Below, one piece after another: positions 42,804-51,334 of a DNA stretch of 64,000 nucleotides. Origin of the DNA: Candidatus Woesearchaeota archaeon (GTDB taxonomy: Archaea > Nanobdellota > Nanobdellia > Woesearchaeales > UBA11576); assembly GCA_018668595.1 (NCBI GenBank), contig JABJCP010000038.1, positions 24,769 through 88,768 on the forward strand. Reading direction: 5' to 3'. The notes beneath the pieces are model-generated. The model searched no databases and was not told the origin of the DNA. It saw only the letters and a list, made by a program, of their open reading frames with translations. Both the position numbers and the translations under genes were made by a program. Every line of letters begins with the position of its first letter. Position 1 is the stretch's first letter.

Positions 42804-43412
42804 TTATTTCTTTATTTTTTTAGAGGGTTTTTTATCAACCTTTACTTTAATAATAGACGTTCTTGTGATCACTGAATTAGGTACAAAAATTATATCACCC
42901 TCATTTGTTTCCAACTTAGTTTCAACGAGCGAGATGTGAATTATTTTGCCTTGCATGCCCTTAACTTTAATTGTCTCACCTTCTCTAATTACTTTTTTAC
43001 TTTGAATTACAAGACCTGCCATAGCATTAGGAATAAAATCTTTAATTCCAAGAAAAGTCGAAAGAATAATTATCAAAATAACTGCCCCTGCAATCATATT
43101 TAAAATAGTAGTTGCAATACCCATTTGTTGCAAAACCATAACCACTGTAATAAAATAAATAAAATAAGTTGTAAAACCTTCTGCGAGTTCTTCAGCCTGA
43201 AATTGCATTCCACCTAATTTATTCAAACCCTCATTAAGCTGAAAAGAATGTAATAATTTGTAAACAACCTTGCCCAAAAATCTACCAAGAATAAATCCTA
43301 TGAGCAAAATTACAATTGCCACAACAAATTTACTTACAAAACGAAAAATGTGTAATTGAGTATATTCATACAAGGTATCAACCAATAAATTCAATTCTTC
43401 TTGCATAGCCAT
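42804..43412 (-). CDS. Small mechanosensitive channel, MscS family, 202 aa
   Basis: Three membrane helices precede the beta domain. The pore helix (AVILIIILSTFLGIKDFIPNAMAGLVIQS) and the downstream IREGETIKVKGMQGKIIHISLVETKLETNEGDIIFVPNS match MscS. The cytoplasmic alpha-beta domain is missing, so it is a minimal form; many archaeal and bacterial paralogs are shortened this way. It opens under membrane tension to relieve osmotic stress. Confidence 0.85.
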   Translation of the reverse strand: MAMQEELNLLVDTLYEYTQLHIFRFVSKFVVAIVILLIGFILGRFLGKVVYKLLHSFQLNEGLNKLGGMQFQAEELAEGFTTYFIYFITVVMVLQQMGIATTILNMIAGAVILIIILSTFLGIKDFIPNAMAGLVIQSKKVIREGETIKVKGMQGKIIHISLVETKLETNEGDIIFVPNSVITRTSIIKVKVDKKPSKKIKK

Positions 43413-43467
43413 CGAATCGATAATAGAAGAGATATATTTATAAAAGTATTGATTTTTTATAATAGAT

Positions 43468-44562
43468 ATGGCAGACTACTTAGATAGAATAAAAGAGTAT
43501 GAAGACGAGCTGCGTAAAACAAAATATAACAAAAGAACGCAGCACTCAATTGGACTTCTAAAGGCGAAAATAGCTATGCTAAAAGAACGCCAAGTTGCAA
43601 GAGGGAAAAAAGGACCTCGCACAGAAGGATATAATATCAAAAGAAGTGGAGACGGAAGTGCGATCATGGTTGGTTTTCCAAGTGCTGGAAAAAGCAGTAT
43701 CCTAAATGTAATTACCAATGCAAACAGTCCTGTAGGCGACTATGAATTTACAACACTAGATGTTATACCTGGACTTCTCGAATACAAACATGCAAAAATA
43801 CAAATTTTAGATGTTCCAGGAATTGTACGTGGCGCGGCTTCTGGCAGAGGTCGAGGAAAAGAAGTACTGTCAGTAATACAAAATGCAGACATGGTTTTAA
43901 TGATTGTTGATGTATTAAGACCTGATGCATACCCTGTAATACAAAAAGAAATATACGATGCGCGTGTAAGACTAAATCAAGAAAAACCAGATGTTCGGAT
44001 TCGTAAAAAAATAAAAAACGGAATAAGAATTGGAAAAACAGTTAAACTTCCCGAACTAAAAGATGAAACAATTGTTGCTATATGTAAAGAATTTAGAATA
44101 AGTAATGCTGAAGTTCTAATTAGAACTCCAATAACTGCAGATCAATTTATTGATGTTATTGAACGAAATAAAATATATATTCCAGGAGTTGTTGTACTAA
44201 ATAAAATAGACTTAGTTAGTTCTGAAAGATTAGAAGAAATAAAAAAGGAAATAAAACCTGACATCTGCATAAGTGCTCAAACAGAATTAAATACTGAAAT
44301 ATTAAAAGAAATAATATTTCAAAAAATGAATTACATTCGAATTTATTGTAAAGAAGCAGGTAAACCTGCAGATCTTAAAGAACCTCTAATATTAAAAGAT
44401 GGAATGACTATAAGAGATATGTGCCATAAACTACACAAAGACTTTGTAAAACAATTTAAATTTGCAAAAGTATGGGGGCCTAGTTCTAAATTTGGCGGAC
44501 AAATACTCATGCTAAAACACAAACTAAAAGACGAAGATATTGTTGAAATACATGTGAGATGA
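43468..44562 (+). CDS. DRG-family GTPase, 364 aa
   Basis: G1 (GFPSAGKSS, about 69-77), G3 (DVPG), G4 (NKID) and the C-terminal TGS domain (YIRIYCKEAGKPADLKEPLILKDGMTIRDMCHKLH) with the N-terminal helical segment (LDRIKEYEDELRKTKYNKRTQ) define the DRG (developmentally regulated GTP-binding) family universal in archaea and eukaryotes. They act on ribosomes in translation. Length is normal. Its stop overlaps the next gene's start (ATGA). Confidence 0.92.
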   Translation: MADYLDRIKEYEDELRKTKYNKRTQHSIGLLKAKIAMLKERQVARGKKGPRTEGYNIKRSGDGSAIMVGFPSAGKSSILNVITNANSPVGDYEFTTLDVIPGLLEYKHAKIQILDVPGIVRGAASGRGRGKEVLSVIQNADMVLMIVDVLRPDAYPVIQKEIYDARVRLNQEKPDVRIRKKIKNGIRIGKTVKLPELKDETIVAICKEFRISNAEVLIRTPITADQFIDVIERNKIYIPGVVVLNKIDLVSSERLEEIKKEIKPDICISAQTELNTEILKEIIFQKMNYIRIYCKEAGKPADLKEPLILKDGMTIRDMCHKLHKDFVKQFKFAKVWGPSSKFGGQILMLKHKLKDEDIVEIHVR

Positions 44563-45119
44563 AAAGAAAAAAAAGAATGATTCAAAAATATACTCAAACA
44601 ACATATGAAACATGTCTTGCGTGTAGTTTACTTCAAGCAGTAGATAAAATAAAATCTGTTAAGATAACTCAGAAAAAAGAATTAGAATTAATAAATTATT
44701 CTATGAAACATAGCAAAGATGATTTTGTTTTAGGTCATTTAGATTATATTGTTAAGAATTTTAGTGTAAATGTGTCAAGGTTAATTGATAATAGGATATT
44801 TTATGATTGGATAATTGAGTTTAAAACAGATGATGCTATAGAAAATAAAGTTGAAAAAATAAATTTAAAACTTATTGATAAATTATTGTTAAATGGAAGT
44901 TTAATTCTTTATTTAGATGCTTATCAATTATTTAAAATATCTCACGCACCACACTTTATTACATTACTCAGTAGAATTGGTGAGAATTATAAAATATTCG
45001 ATCCATGGGATGGACTGATTAAAACAATAGATTCTAACACTTTGTCAAAATCGATAATTTCTTTGAGAAATCATCTGAAGTTTTGTCCGCAGGTTTTAGT
45101 TGTTGGGAATCAACAATAA
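44559..45119 (+). CDS. Peptidase C39-like cysteine protease-fold protein, 186 aa
   Basis: The ATG 44559 overlaps the DRG stop (ATGA). The N-terminal QTTYETCLACSLLQAV has the Q-x(n)-C pair of C39/papain-like peptidases with Cys at about 17, and HAPHFITLLSRIGENYKIFDPWDG supplies the catalytic His and Asp. Canonical C39 domains cleave double-glycine leader peptides in exporters, but this is free-standing and soluble. Coupling to a DRG GTPase is unusual. Confidence 0.6.
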   Translation: MKRKKRMIQKYTQTTYETCLACSLLQAVDKIKSVKITQKKELELINYSMKHSKDDFVLGHLDYIVKNFSVNVSRLIDNRIFYDWIIEFKTDDAIENKVEKINLKLIDKLLLNGSLILYLDAYQLFKISHAPHFITLLSRIGENYKIFDPWDGLIKTIDSNTLSKSIISLRNHLKFCPQVLVVGNQQ

Positions 45120-45192
45120 ATGAAAATAGTACAAAAAGTTCATCTAACAAAATAGAAATATTTATAACAATTTAAAATACTATTCTAAAATT

Positions 45193-45996
45193 ATGTGGTA
45201 TATAAATTTTGATCCTGCAGTGTTTAGGATTGGCGCATTTGAACTTAGGTGGTATAGTTTAATTTACATTCTAGGATTTGTGATTGCTTATTTATGGTTG
45301 CGCTATATAGGTAATAAAAAATGGATTAAAGAATTTGATCATAAAACTGCAGAAGACTTTTTACTTTATTTGATGATAGGAGTAATTGTTGGCTCTCGAC
45401 TTTTTGAATTCATATTTTACATGCCCAGTGTTTTGTTAAGTGACCCATTAGAAATTTTTAGAATCTGGCACGGAGGAATGAGTTTTCACGGAGGATTAAT
45501 TGGAACATTTATCGCAGTAGGAATTTTTTGTTGGAAACATAAAATAAAGTTTTGGAAAATACTTGATGCAATATCAATTGTAGCAATAGGATCTTTGATG
45601 CTGGGCAGATTAGGAAACTTAGTAAACGGAGAATTGATAGGGACAAAATTTAATGGAGCATGGTGTGCTGTTTATGTTGGATATGATTCTGTGTGCAGAC
45701 ATCCATATGCAGTATATGCATTTATTTCACATCTGATTCTTGTTGTATGGTTAGGAGTGCTTATTTACTTAAATCGAGACCGCTTAAAAACATTTTTTGG
45801 TAGCAAATGGCTATCTATTAATTTCTTAATAGGATATGGTGTTTTAAGAATAATAGTAGATTTCTTTAAATTGGACAATATGCTCTGGGGCATTAGAACA
45901 GGACAATGGCTGAGTATATTCATGATAATTGCAGGAATTGCACTAATTATATCCCATATTTTCCTGAAAAAAGCAAAAAAAGATCGAAAGACTTAA
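45193..45996 (+). CDS. lgt: Prolipoprotein diacylglyceryl transferase, 267 aa
   Basis: Seven membrane helices and the Lgt signature elements are present: HGGMSFHGG at 93-101 (His of the catalytic H-G-G), GRLGNLVNGELIG at 138-150 (Arg, Asn and Glu essential), and RHPYAVYAF near 168, where the usual Y-E is Y-A. Lgt transfers diacylglycerol from phosphatidylglycerol to the lipobox cysteine. It is a bacterial-type enzyme not expected in most archaea, and an archaeal ether lipid would be the donor. A TATA-like box lies upstream of ATG 45193. Confidence 0.85.
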   Translation: MWYINFDPAVFRIGAFELRWYSLIYILGFVIAYLWLRYIGNKKWIKEFDHKTAEDFLLYLMIGVIVGSRLFEFIFYMPSVLLSDPLEIFRIWHGGMSFHGGLIGTFIAVGIFCWKHKIKFWKILDAISIVAIGSLMLGRLGNLVNGELIGTKFNGAWCAVYVGYDSVCRHPYAVYAFISHLILVVWLGVLIYLNRDRLKTFFGSKWLSINFLIGYGVLRIIVDFFKLDNMLWGIRTGQWLSIFMIIAGIALIISHIFLKKAKKDRKT

Positions 45997-46121
45997 AAAT
46001 GCGACATGCATAATTGGTTCTGAAGTACACGAAAAGGGTGATTTGTGATATTTTATATCTATTTATACATTTAAACTAACTAGATTGATTTGCTAAATTT
46101 ACTAATATTGATGTGTTAATA

Positions 46122-47069
46122 ATGCCAAAGAAAACTAAACGAAAATCCAAAAAACGATTGAAACAAGAATCGACTGAGACTCTTGAAACTAAATTGGAAG
46201 ATAATGAATTTGATAATTTAATAGAAGTAGATATGCATGTCCATACACAATATTCTCATGATTCAAATACCTCAATTAAAAAAATAGTTGATAAATGTAA
46301 ACGCACAGGAATGGGTGTTGCGATTACAGATCATAATGAAATAAAAGGAGCACTAGATATTGCACGATACAGATCAGTATTTTCTATTCCAGGAATTGAA
46401 GTAGACACAAAAGAAATGACACATCTTTGTTTTTATTTTACAAATACAAAAGATCTAAAAAAATTCTATTTGGAAATAAAACCTTATATGACCCAAGAAG
46501 CAACATTTTCAAAACTAGATTTAGAAACTACAGAACTGATAAAGACTGCGAGAAAATATAATGGCTACATGTCGATTCCACACCCATACACAAAAGGAAC
46601 TTGGAATGGAGCACTAGAAGATAATTTTTCAGAAGAACTCATTAATGAAGCAGATTTTATAGAAGTGTTTAATGCGTTTAATACAAAAAAAGATAATATT
46701 CGCGCACGAGATTTAGCTACAAAATATAATAAACCTCAATGTGGTGGAAGTGATGCACACTATTTAGGAGAAGTTTTTAGAGGAGTTACTCGTGCAGAAG
46801 GGAAAACATCTGCAGAGTTTTTAGCTAATGTTGCAGCAGGAAAATCCCAAGCATATGGAAAACAAATAAGACTTGTAAAAAAAGCACTTAATGTATTACA
46901 TCATGAAGCTGAACGATATTTGCGAATGGATAAACAAACTCGTCAAGAAAGAAGACAATATCAACTAATGAGAACAAAAGACAGATATCAAAAGAAAGCA
47001 GAAAAAGGAATCGACAAAACTACAACCCGCGCAGTTAATAGAATAATTCAATTGATTAATATGATTTAA
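46122..47069 (+). CDS. PHP-domain metal-dependent phosphoesterase, 315 aa
   Basis: The PHP fold metal ligands are visible: DMHVHTQYSHDS, TDHNEI, PGIEVD, IPHPY and GGSDAH, in order at about residues 37-220. The fold hydrolyses phosphoesters (for example histidinol phosphate, oligoribonucleotides or the DNA polymerase exonuclease site). A Lys-rich N-terminal tail and a long basic C-terminal helix may bind nucleic acid or ribosome. ATG 46122 is chosen over a GTG at 46113. Confidence 0.8.
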   Translation: MPKKTKRKSKKRLKQESTETLETKLEDNEFDNLIEVDMHVHTQYSHDSNTSIKKIVDKCKRTGMGVAITDHNEIKGALDIARYRSVFSIPGIEVDTKEMTHLCFYFTNTKDLKKFYLEIKPYMTQEATFSKLDLETTELIKTARKYNGYMSIPHPYTKGTWNGALEDNFSEELINEADFIEVFNAFNTKKDNIRARDLATKYNKPQCGGSDAHYLGEVFRGVTRAEGKTSAEFLANVAAGKSQAYGKQIRLVKKALNVLHHEAERYLRMDKQTRQERRQYQLMRTKDRYQKKAEKGIDKTTTRAVNRIIQLINMI

Positions 47070-47104
47070 TATATCAACTTCTAATTAACAAATTAAAATA
47101 ATAA

Positions 47105-47266
47105 TTAAGTTCTTATCTTTTTTTGTTTAACTTTTTTTTCAATTACTGGAAGGTCAGAATTCTCGTCGTAATCGTATAAGTCAGATTCTTCTTTATTCAA
47201 ATCATGAACTTCTGATTTTTTCTTTTTAAATTTTACAAATTCTTTTTCATCAATTATATTAGTCAT
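47105..47266 (-). CDS. Small hypothetical protein, 53 aa
   Basis: An open frame from ATG 47266 to the stop at 47105 encodes a highly charged peptide with an acidic middle (EESDLYDYDENSD) and basic ends. It lies between two genes and just downstream of the 260-residue protein on the same strand. Nothing else supports it, and it is not recognised. Confidence 0.35.
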   Translation of the reverse strand: MTNIIDEKEFVKFKKKKSEVHDLNKEESDLYDYDENSDLPVIEKKVKQKKIRT

Positions 47267-47324
47267 GTTATCAAGATATTATAGAACTTTGATAGTTATT
47301 AATTTTTCGTTATTCTGATGAATT

Positions 47325-48107
47325 TTATTCAACTATTTTGAGTTTTGGTGCGTGAACCATTTTTTCTCGACCGTCTGTAAATTTAACATAAGTAGCTCCA
47401 TCTTTCCTAAAACCATACTCTATCTTACAGCGGGCTTCTTCTTCGATAGACTCAACAAAACCTGCACCATAAATATCATTAATAGCCCCAGGAATTAACA
47501 TAAGTTTTAATTTTATTCCTTTTTTTGCATTTTCCTTCCAAGTTTTTAACTCATTAAGATATTTATTGTATTCTTTTCTCATATGTGTTTTTTTTGGTTT
47601 TTTAAAATATCTAACTTTTGTAAATGGCAAATTAAAATAATCTTTACAATATTTAGAAACACATTCGTTTACAACACTAAAATTTATATTATCTGCTGGA
47701 TGAAACATACTAATATATCTTGGTTTAATTCCTAATTCATTTTTAGGAGCATCAAAATCCACTTGATAAAAATCCTCGTCCTCTAGATCATCATAACAAT
47801 AAGCATAAAGAATTTTATTACAGCTTAAAAGTTGATCCAAACTCTTATTAAACATATTTGCTTCAGAAAGTACACCCTCTGCCAAATCTTTATTCTTCTG
47901 ATTAACATTAAAATAATTTTTTGTTAAAATATCAGTAGAAAAAAAATCTAAATTCCCATCTACGTTTTTAAAATAAACAACAATATCTTCCCAGTTAGTT
48001 TCTTGCCAACCATGAATTCCCCACCAATAATTAAGAGAATCAGGCGCCACATAAACATCAACAGGTTTAATTATATTAGCATTGTTTAGTTTAGAATCTT
48101 TAAGCAT
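47325..48107 (-). CDS. Hypothetical protein with C-terminal KOW/SH3-like segment, 260 aa
   Basis: Not recognised. The last 60 residues (KLKLMLIPGAINDIYGAGFVESIEEEARCKIEYGFRKDGATYVKFTDGREKMV) look like a small beta-barrel of KOW or SH3 type. The first 200 residues are aromatic-rich with acidic patches and no known motif. It shares a strand with SRP54 and the small 47105 gene. Confidence 0.5.
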   Translation of the reverse strand: MLKDSKLNNANIIKPVDVYVAPDSLNYWWGIHGWQETNWEDIVVYFKNVDGNLDFFSTDILTKNYFNVNQKNKDLAEGVLSEANMFNKSLDQLLSCNKILYAYCYDDLEDEDFYQVDFDAPKNELGIKPRYISMFHPADNINFSVVNECVSKYCKDYFNLPFTKVRYFKKPKKTHMRKEYNKYLNELKTWKENAKKGIKLKLMLIPGAINDIYGAGFVESIEEEARCKIEYGFRKDGATYVKFTDGREKMVHAPKLKIVE

Positions 48108-48156
48108 AATTAATTGATAGTTTTTTAAGAATATTAAGTTATTGGTGATTGAGAAT

Positions 48157-49566
48157 TTACTTATACACTTTACGTTTCATTTTGCCCATGCCTTTCATGC
48201 CCTTCATACCGCCCAGCAAACCACCCGGTCCCATTCGCTTAACCATTTTCTCCATTTGATCAGGAGAACCTGCTTTTCCAGACATTGCCTTCATTAATTT
48301 TTTACTCTGACGATATTGTTTTACAAGTTCTCGTACTTCTGAAACAGTTGTTCCACTACCTTTTGCAATACGCGCTACTCTACCTGGAGTCATAACAGCC
48401 TCAGGATCTTCGAGTTCTTCTTTAGTCATAGAACTCATAATATATTTCCAAATTTCAAGTTTGTCCTCTTGACCCTTTAACATATCTTTAGGAATATTAA
48501 ACTGACCAAATCCAGGAATCATATCCATAATTTTTCCTAATGAACCCATCTTAGACATTGCTTTCATCTGATCGTGAAGATCAATTAAATTAAATTCTCC
48601 CTTAACAAGTTTTTTACTCATATCTTGAGCTTCATCGTCCGAAATTGCATCTCTTGCTTTTTCAAGTAAACCTTCAAGGTCTCCCATCCCAAGAAGTTTT
48701 CCAACAAAACGTTCAGGAGAAAAAGTTTCAAGATCATCAATTTTTTCACCAACACCAATAAATTTAACCTTAGCGCCAGTAACAGAACACGCAGCCAAAG
48801 AACCACCACCTTTAGCAGTACCCTCGAGCTTAGTCATAACAACTCCCGTAACATTACAAGTATCGTGGAAAGTCTGAGCTTGTTTTTCTGCAGCTTGACC
48901 TACATCACCACCAATAATTAACAATCTCTCGTCAGCATTTACTGTTTTAGAAATTTGATTTAATTCTTCGATTAAATCATCTGAAAGTGCATCACGTCCA
49001 GCAGTATCAACAATTACTATATCAAATTTTTTGAGTTCATCTTCAAACTCTTTGTAAATTTTTACAGGATCTCCAAGCTGCGGATTTCCAAAAACAGGAA
49101 CTTTAATTTGAGATCCAAGTTGTTCAAGCTGTTTGAATGCAGCAGGACGCCAAGTATCTGTGGATATTAACGCAACTTTATGACCTCTCTTTTGATAATA
49201 CTTAGCAAGTTTTCCAGAAGTTGTTGTCTTACCATGACCAAATAAACCAACAAGCATAATAGTAGTTGGCTTTTTTTTGATTTCGATTTTGGATTCGTGT
49301 TCTCCCAAAAAATTCACAAGTTCTTCATAAACAATCTTAATTAGAAATTCTTTTTTAGTAAGTCCTGAAGGAGTATCTTCCTTTAAAATTCTATCTTTTA
49401 TCTGCTTACTAAGCTTAAAAACCATTTTAACATTAACATCTGCATGTAAAAGGGCTCTTTGAATATCTTTAACAAGTTCGTTGATTAGTTTTTCATCTAC
49501 AAAAACCGCTTTAGAAATCTTTGATAATGTGTTCTTCAATGATGAACCTAGTTTTTCTAGTACCAT
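48157..49566 (-). CDS. srp54: Signal recognition particle protein SRP54, 469 aa
   Basis: N-terminal helical bundle, then the GTPase domain with G1 GLFGHGKTTTSGKL (about 107-120), DTAGRDAL and the TKLEGTAKGGG element, then a Met-rich M domain (ending MEKMVKRMGPGGLLGGMKGMKGMGKMKRK) that binds SRP RNA and signal sequences. Length is near the archaeal norm (about 440-460). It targets nascent membrane proteins to the SRP receptor. Confidence 0.97.
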   Translation of the reverse strand: MVLEKLGSSLKNTLSKISKAVFVDEKLINELVKDIQRALLHADVNVKMVFKLSKQIKDRILKEDTPSGLTKKEFLIKIVYEELVNFLGEHESKIEIKKKPTTIMLVGLFGHGKTTTSGKLAKYYQKRGHKVALISTDTWRPAAFKQLEQLGSQIKVPVFGNPQLGDPVKIYKEFEDELKKFDIVIVDTAGRDALSDDLIEELNQISKTVNADERLLIIGGDVGQAAEKQAQTFHDTCNVTGVVMTKLEGTAKGGGSLAACSVTGAKVKFIGVGEKIDDLETFSPERFVGKLLGMGDLEGLLEKARDAISDDEAQDMSKKLVKGEFNLIDLHDQMKAMSKMGSLGKIMDMIPGFGQFNIPKDMLKGQEDKLEIWKYIMSSMTKEELEDPEAVMTPGRVARIAKGSGTTVSEVRELVKQYRQSKKLMKAMSGKAGSPDQMEKMVKRMGPGGLLGGMKGMKGMGKMKRKVYK

Positions 49567-49876
49567 GATCAGTTTGAAATCGAGATTATTTATAAATATT
49601 GTGCGAAATTCTTGGTCAATTCTTAGTCACAGCACATATATTATACAATAATACTATTATTATACAATAATGCTATTTAATTGTAATAAGTGTAAATAAG
49701 CGTAATAAATCGTAATAATTAAAATAAATTTAATATTTGTAATAATTGCAAATAGTAAGATAATAAGTATAAATAGTATAATATCCTATTATATCTTATT
49801 AAAAATACATTTTATAATATATTTACTAAAACGTGGTCAATCAAATTTATAAATTAAATAGAGTTGATAGTTATAA
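49567..49876. other. AT-rich spacer with a duplicated 19-mer and promoters
   Basis: The 310 bases between the divergent SRP54 and ABC genes contain no gene. A tandem 19-bp repeat (49639-49657 and 49658-49676, one mismatch) is followed by scattered GTAATAA-type repeats to 49760. A TATA-like TTTATAAAT at 49847-49855 lies about 27 bases before ATG 49877, suggesting a leaderless ABC transcript. The rest is low-complexity A/T. Confidence 0.5.
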
Positions 49877-51151
49877 ATGAGTACAAAATTGAAGAAAAAA
49901 GGGGTTAAAAAGGCTCATGAGAAAGGAGCGACAAAAAAAAAGGTGAAAAAGAAAACAAAAGTAGTTAGAAAATCCTCTAAAAAAATAAAGAAATCTGTTA
50001 AATCAAAAACTAATTCTAAACACACTAAAAGAAAATTCAAAAATAACTCTGATGAAGAATTAGAAGATCTGAACCTTGAAGAAGCAATTGAACCAGAAGA
50101 AAAAACTGATACCTCTGAAAAACCTGAAGACAAAAACGATTTTGGAATCGACCTAGAAAAAGAATTATATTCAAAAGATAAACCCATTATAAAAGTAACA
50201 AATCTAGGAAAAAAATATCGCAAAAAAGTAGTTCTTAACAATGTAAATTTAGAAGTAAACCCTGGCGATATATTTGGAGTAGTTGGAATGAGCGGAAGTG
50301 GAAAAACAACATTATTTCAATTAATGATTGGATTCATAAAAGCGACAAACGGAGATGTTGAATATCTTATTAAACAAACTAAAAATGGAAGAAAAACTGA
50401 AAAATACAGATCTGTGTTTAAATTCTTTAACCAAAACAAAATAAAAAACTTATACGGCTATAACGCGCAAATGCCCTCATTTTATGAACACCTAACCACA
50501 GAAGAAAATCTAAAATTCTATGGGACACTATACCACGTGCCAACCAAAGAACTAAAAATTAGAGTAGAATCATTACTAAATGTTATAGGACTAGAAACTG
50601 ACCGTGATACACTAGCCTCAAGACTTAGCGGAGGAATGCAAAAAAGATTAGATATTGGATGTAGTTTAATTCATAATCCAAAGATTTTATTCTTAGACGA
50701 GCCAACTGCAGATTTAGATCCTGTAATTAGAAAACAAATGTGGAAACTACTACATGCAATTGCAAAAAGAGGTACAACAATTATTCTAAGTTCACACTTA
50801 CTAGATGAAATAGAACACATGTGCACAAAAATTGCAGTGATACACGACCACAGAGTTTTAGGGTATGGCACATTAGAAGAACTAAAAGGAATATTTGCAA
50901 GAAACCAAGAAATACACCTTCAAACAACATCAGGAAATTACGAAAAACTAACAGAAAAATTCAAAAAAGCACGTTTGAAAATTATAAAAATTGAAGAACA
51001 AGAAGGCGTGCTAATTCTTTACACTCCCGAAGGTCAAAAAATACTTCCAAAAATAATTCAAATAATAAATAACTCAAAAGAAAAAATAGTATCTTTAGAT
51101 TTAAAAGAACCTACATTAAAAGAAATATTTGAATTAATAACAACCAAATAA
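49877..51151 (+). CDS. ABC-2 type exporter ATPase with Lys-rich N-terminal extension, 424 aa
   Basis: Walker A (GMSGSGKTT at 137-145), the signature LSGGMQKR and Walker B LFLDEPTADLDP identify an ABC ATPase of the drug/antibiotic or polysaccharide exporter type. Unusually, about 100 residues precede it: a Lys-rich stretch to residue 57 then an acidic one. This may bind acidic lipids or nucleic acid. The permease gene follows, separated by a hairpin array. TTA-rich codon use is normal for the window. Confidence 0.88.
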   Translation: MSTKLKKKGVKKAHEKGATKKKVKKKTKVVRKSSKKIKKSVKSKTNSKHTKRKFKNNSDEELEDLNLEEAIEPEEKTDTSEKPEDKNDFGIDLEKELYSKDKPIIKVTNLGKKYRKKVVLNNVNLEVNPGDIFGVVGMSGSGKTTLFQLMIGFIKATNGDVEYLIKQTKNGRKTEKYRSVFKFFNQNKIKNLYGYNAQMPSFYEHLTTEENLKFYGTLYHVPTKELKIRVESLLNVIGLETDRDTLASRLSGGMQKRLDIGCSLIHNPKILFLDEPTADLDPVIRKQMWKLLHAIAKRGTTIILSSHLLDEIEHMCTKIAVIHDHRVLGYGTLEELKGIFARNQEIHLQTTSGNYEKLTEKFKKARLKIIKIEEQEGVLILYTPEGQKILPKIIQIINNSKEKIVSLDLKEPTLKEIFELITTK

Positions 51152-51154
51152 AAA

Positions 51155-51330
51155 GCATTACTGCCTTGGCATCTGGTTGAACAATTGTTCAAGAAGTTCA
51201 AAGCAAAACTTTGATAATTTCAGCGACGAGTGAAATGAGTTACTGATATGTTATCAGAAAACAAGCGATTTATGCAGCTTGTTTTCGTCATTTCAAATTC
51301 ATAGAATTTGACGAACTGCCGCAGTAATGC
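51155..51330. repeat. 176-bp hairpin-array element between the ABC genes
   Basis: The element begins and ends with the perfect 10-bp inverted repeat GCATTACTGC (51155-51164) and GCAGTAATGC (51321-51330). Between lie consecutive perfect hairpins: palindrome TTGAACAATTGTTCAA at 51177-51192; 51199-51203/51209-51213; 51218-51222/51231-51235; 51243-51248/51252-51257; 51257-51266/51277-51286 (10 of 10); and 51284-51290/51309-51315 enclosing 51295-51300/51304-51309. No gene. It begins three bases after the ATPase stop and ends four bases before the permease ATG. Confidence 0.65.
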
Positions 51331-51334
51331 GAAA

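Noticed and set aside
49567..49876. Replication origin between SRP54 and the ABC genes
   Set aside because: AT-rich repeats are present but no origin recognition box pattern or orc1/cdc6 gene is nearby, so an origin is not supported.
51308..51334. Upstream TTG extension of the ABC permease
   Set aside because: The nine extra codons lie in the end of the hairpin element; ATG 51335 begins the normal basic N-terminus.
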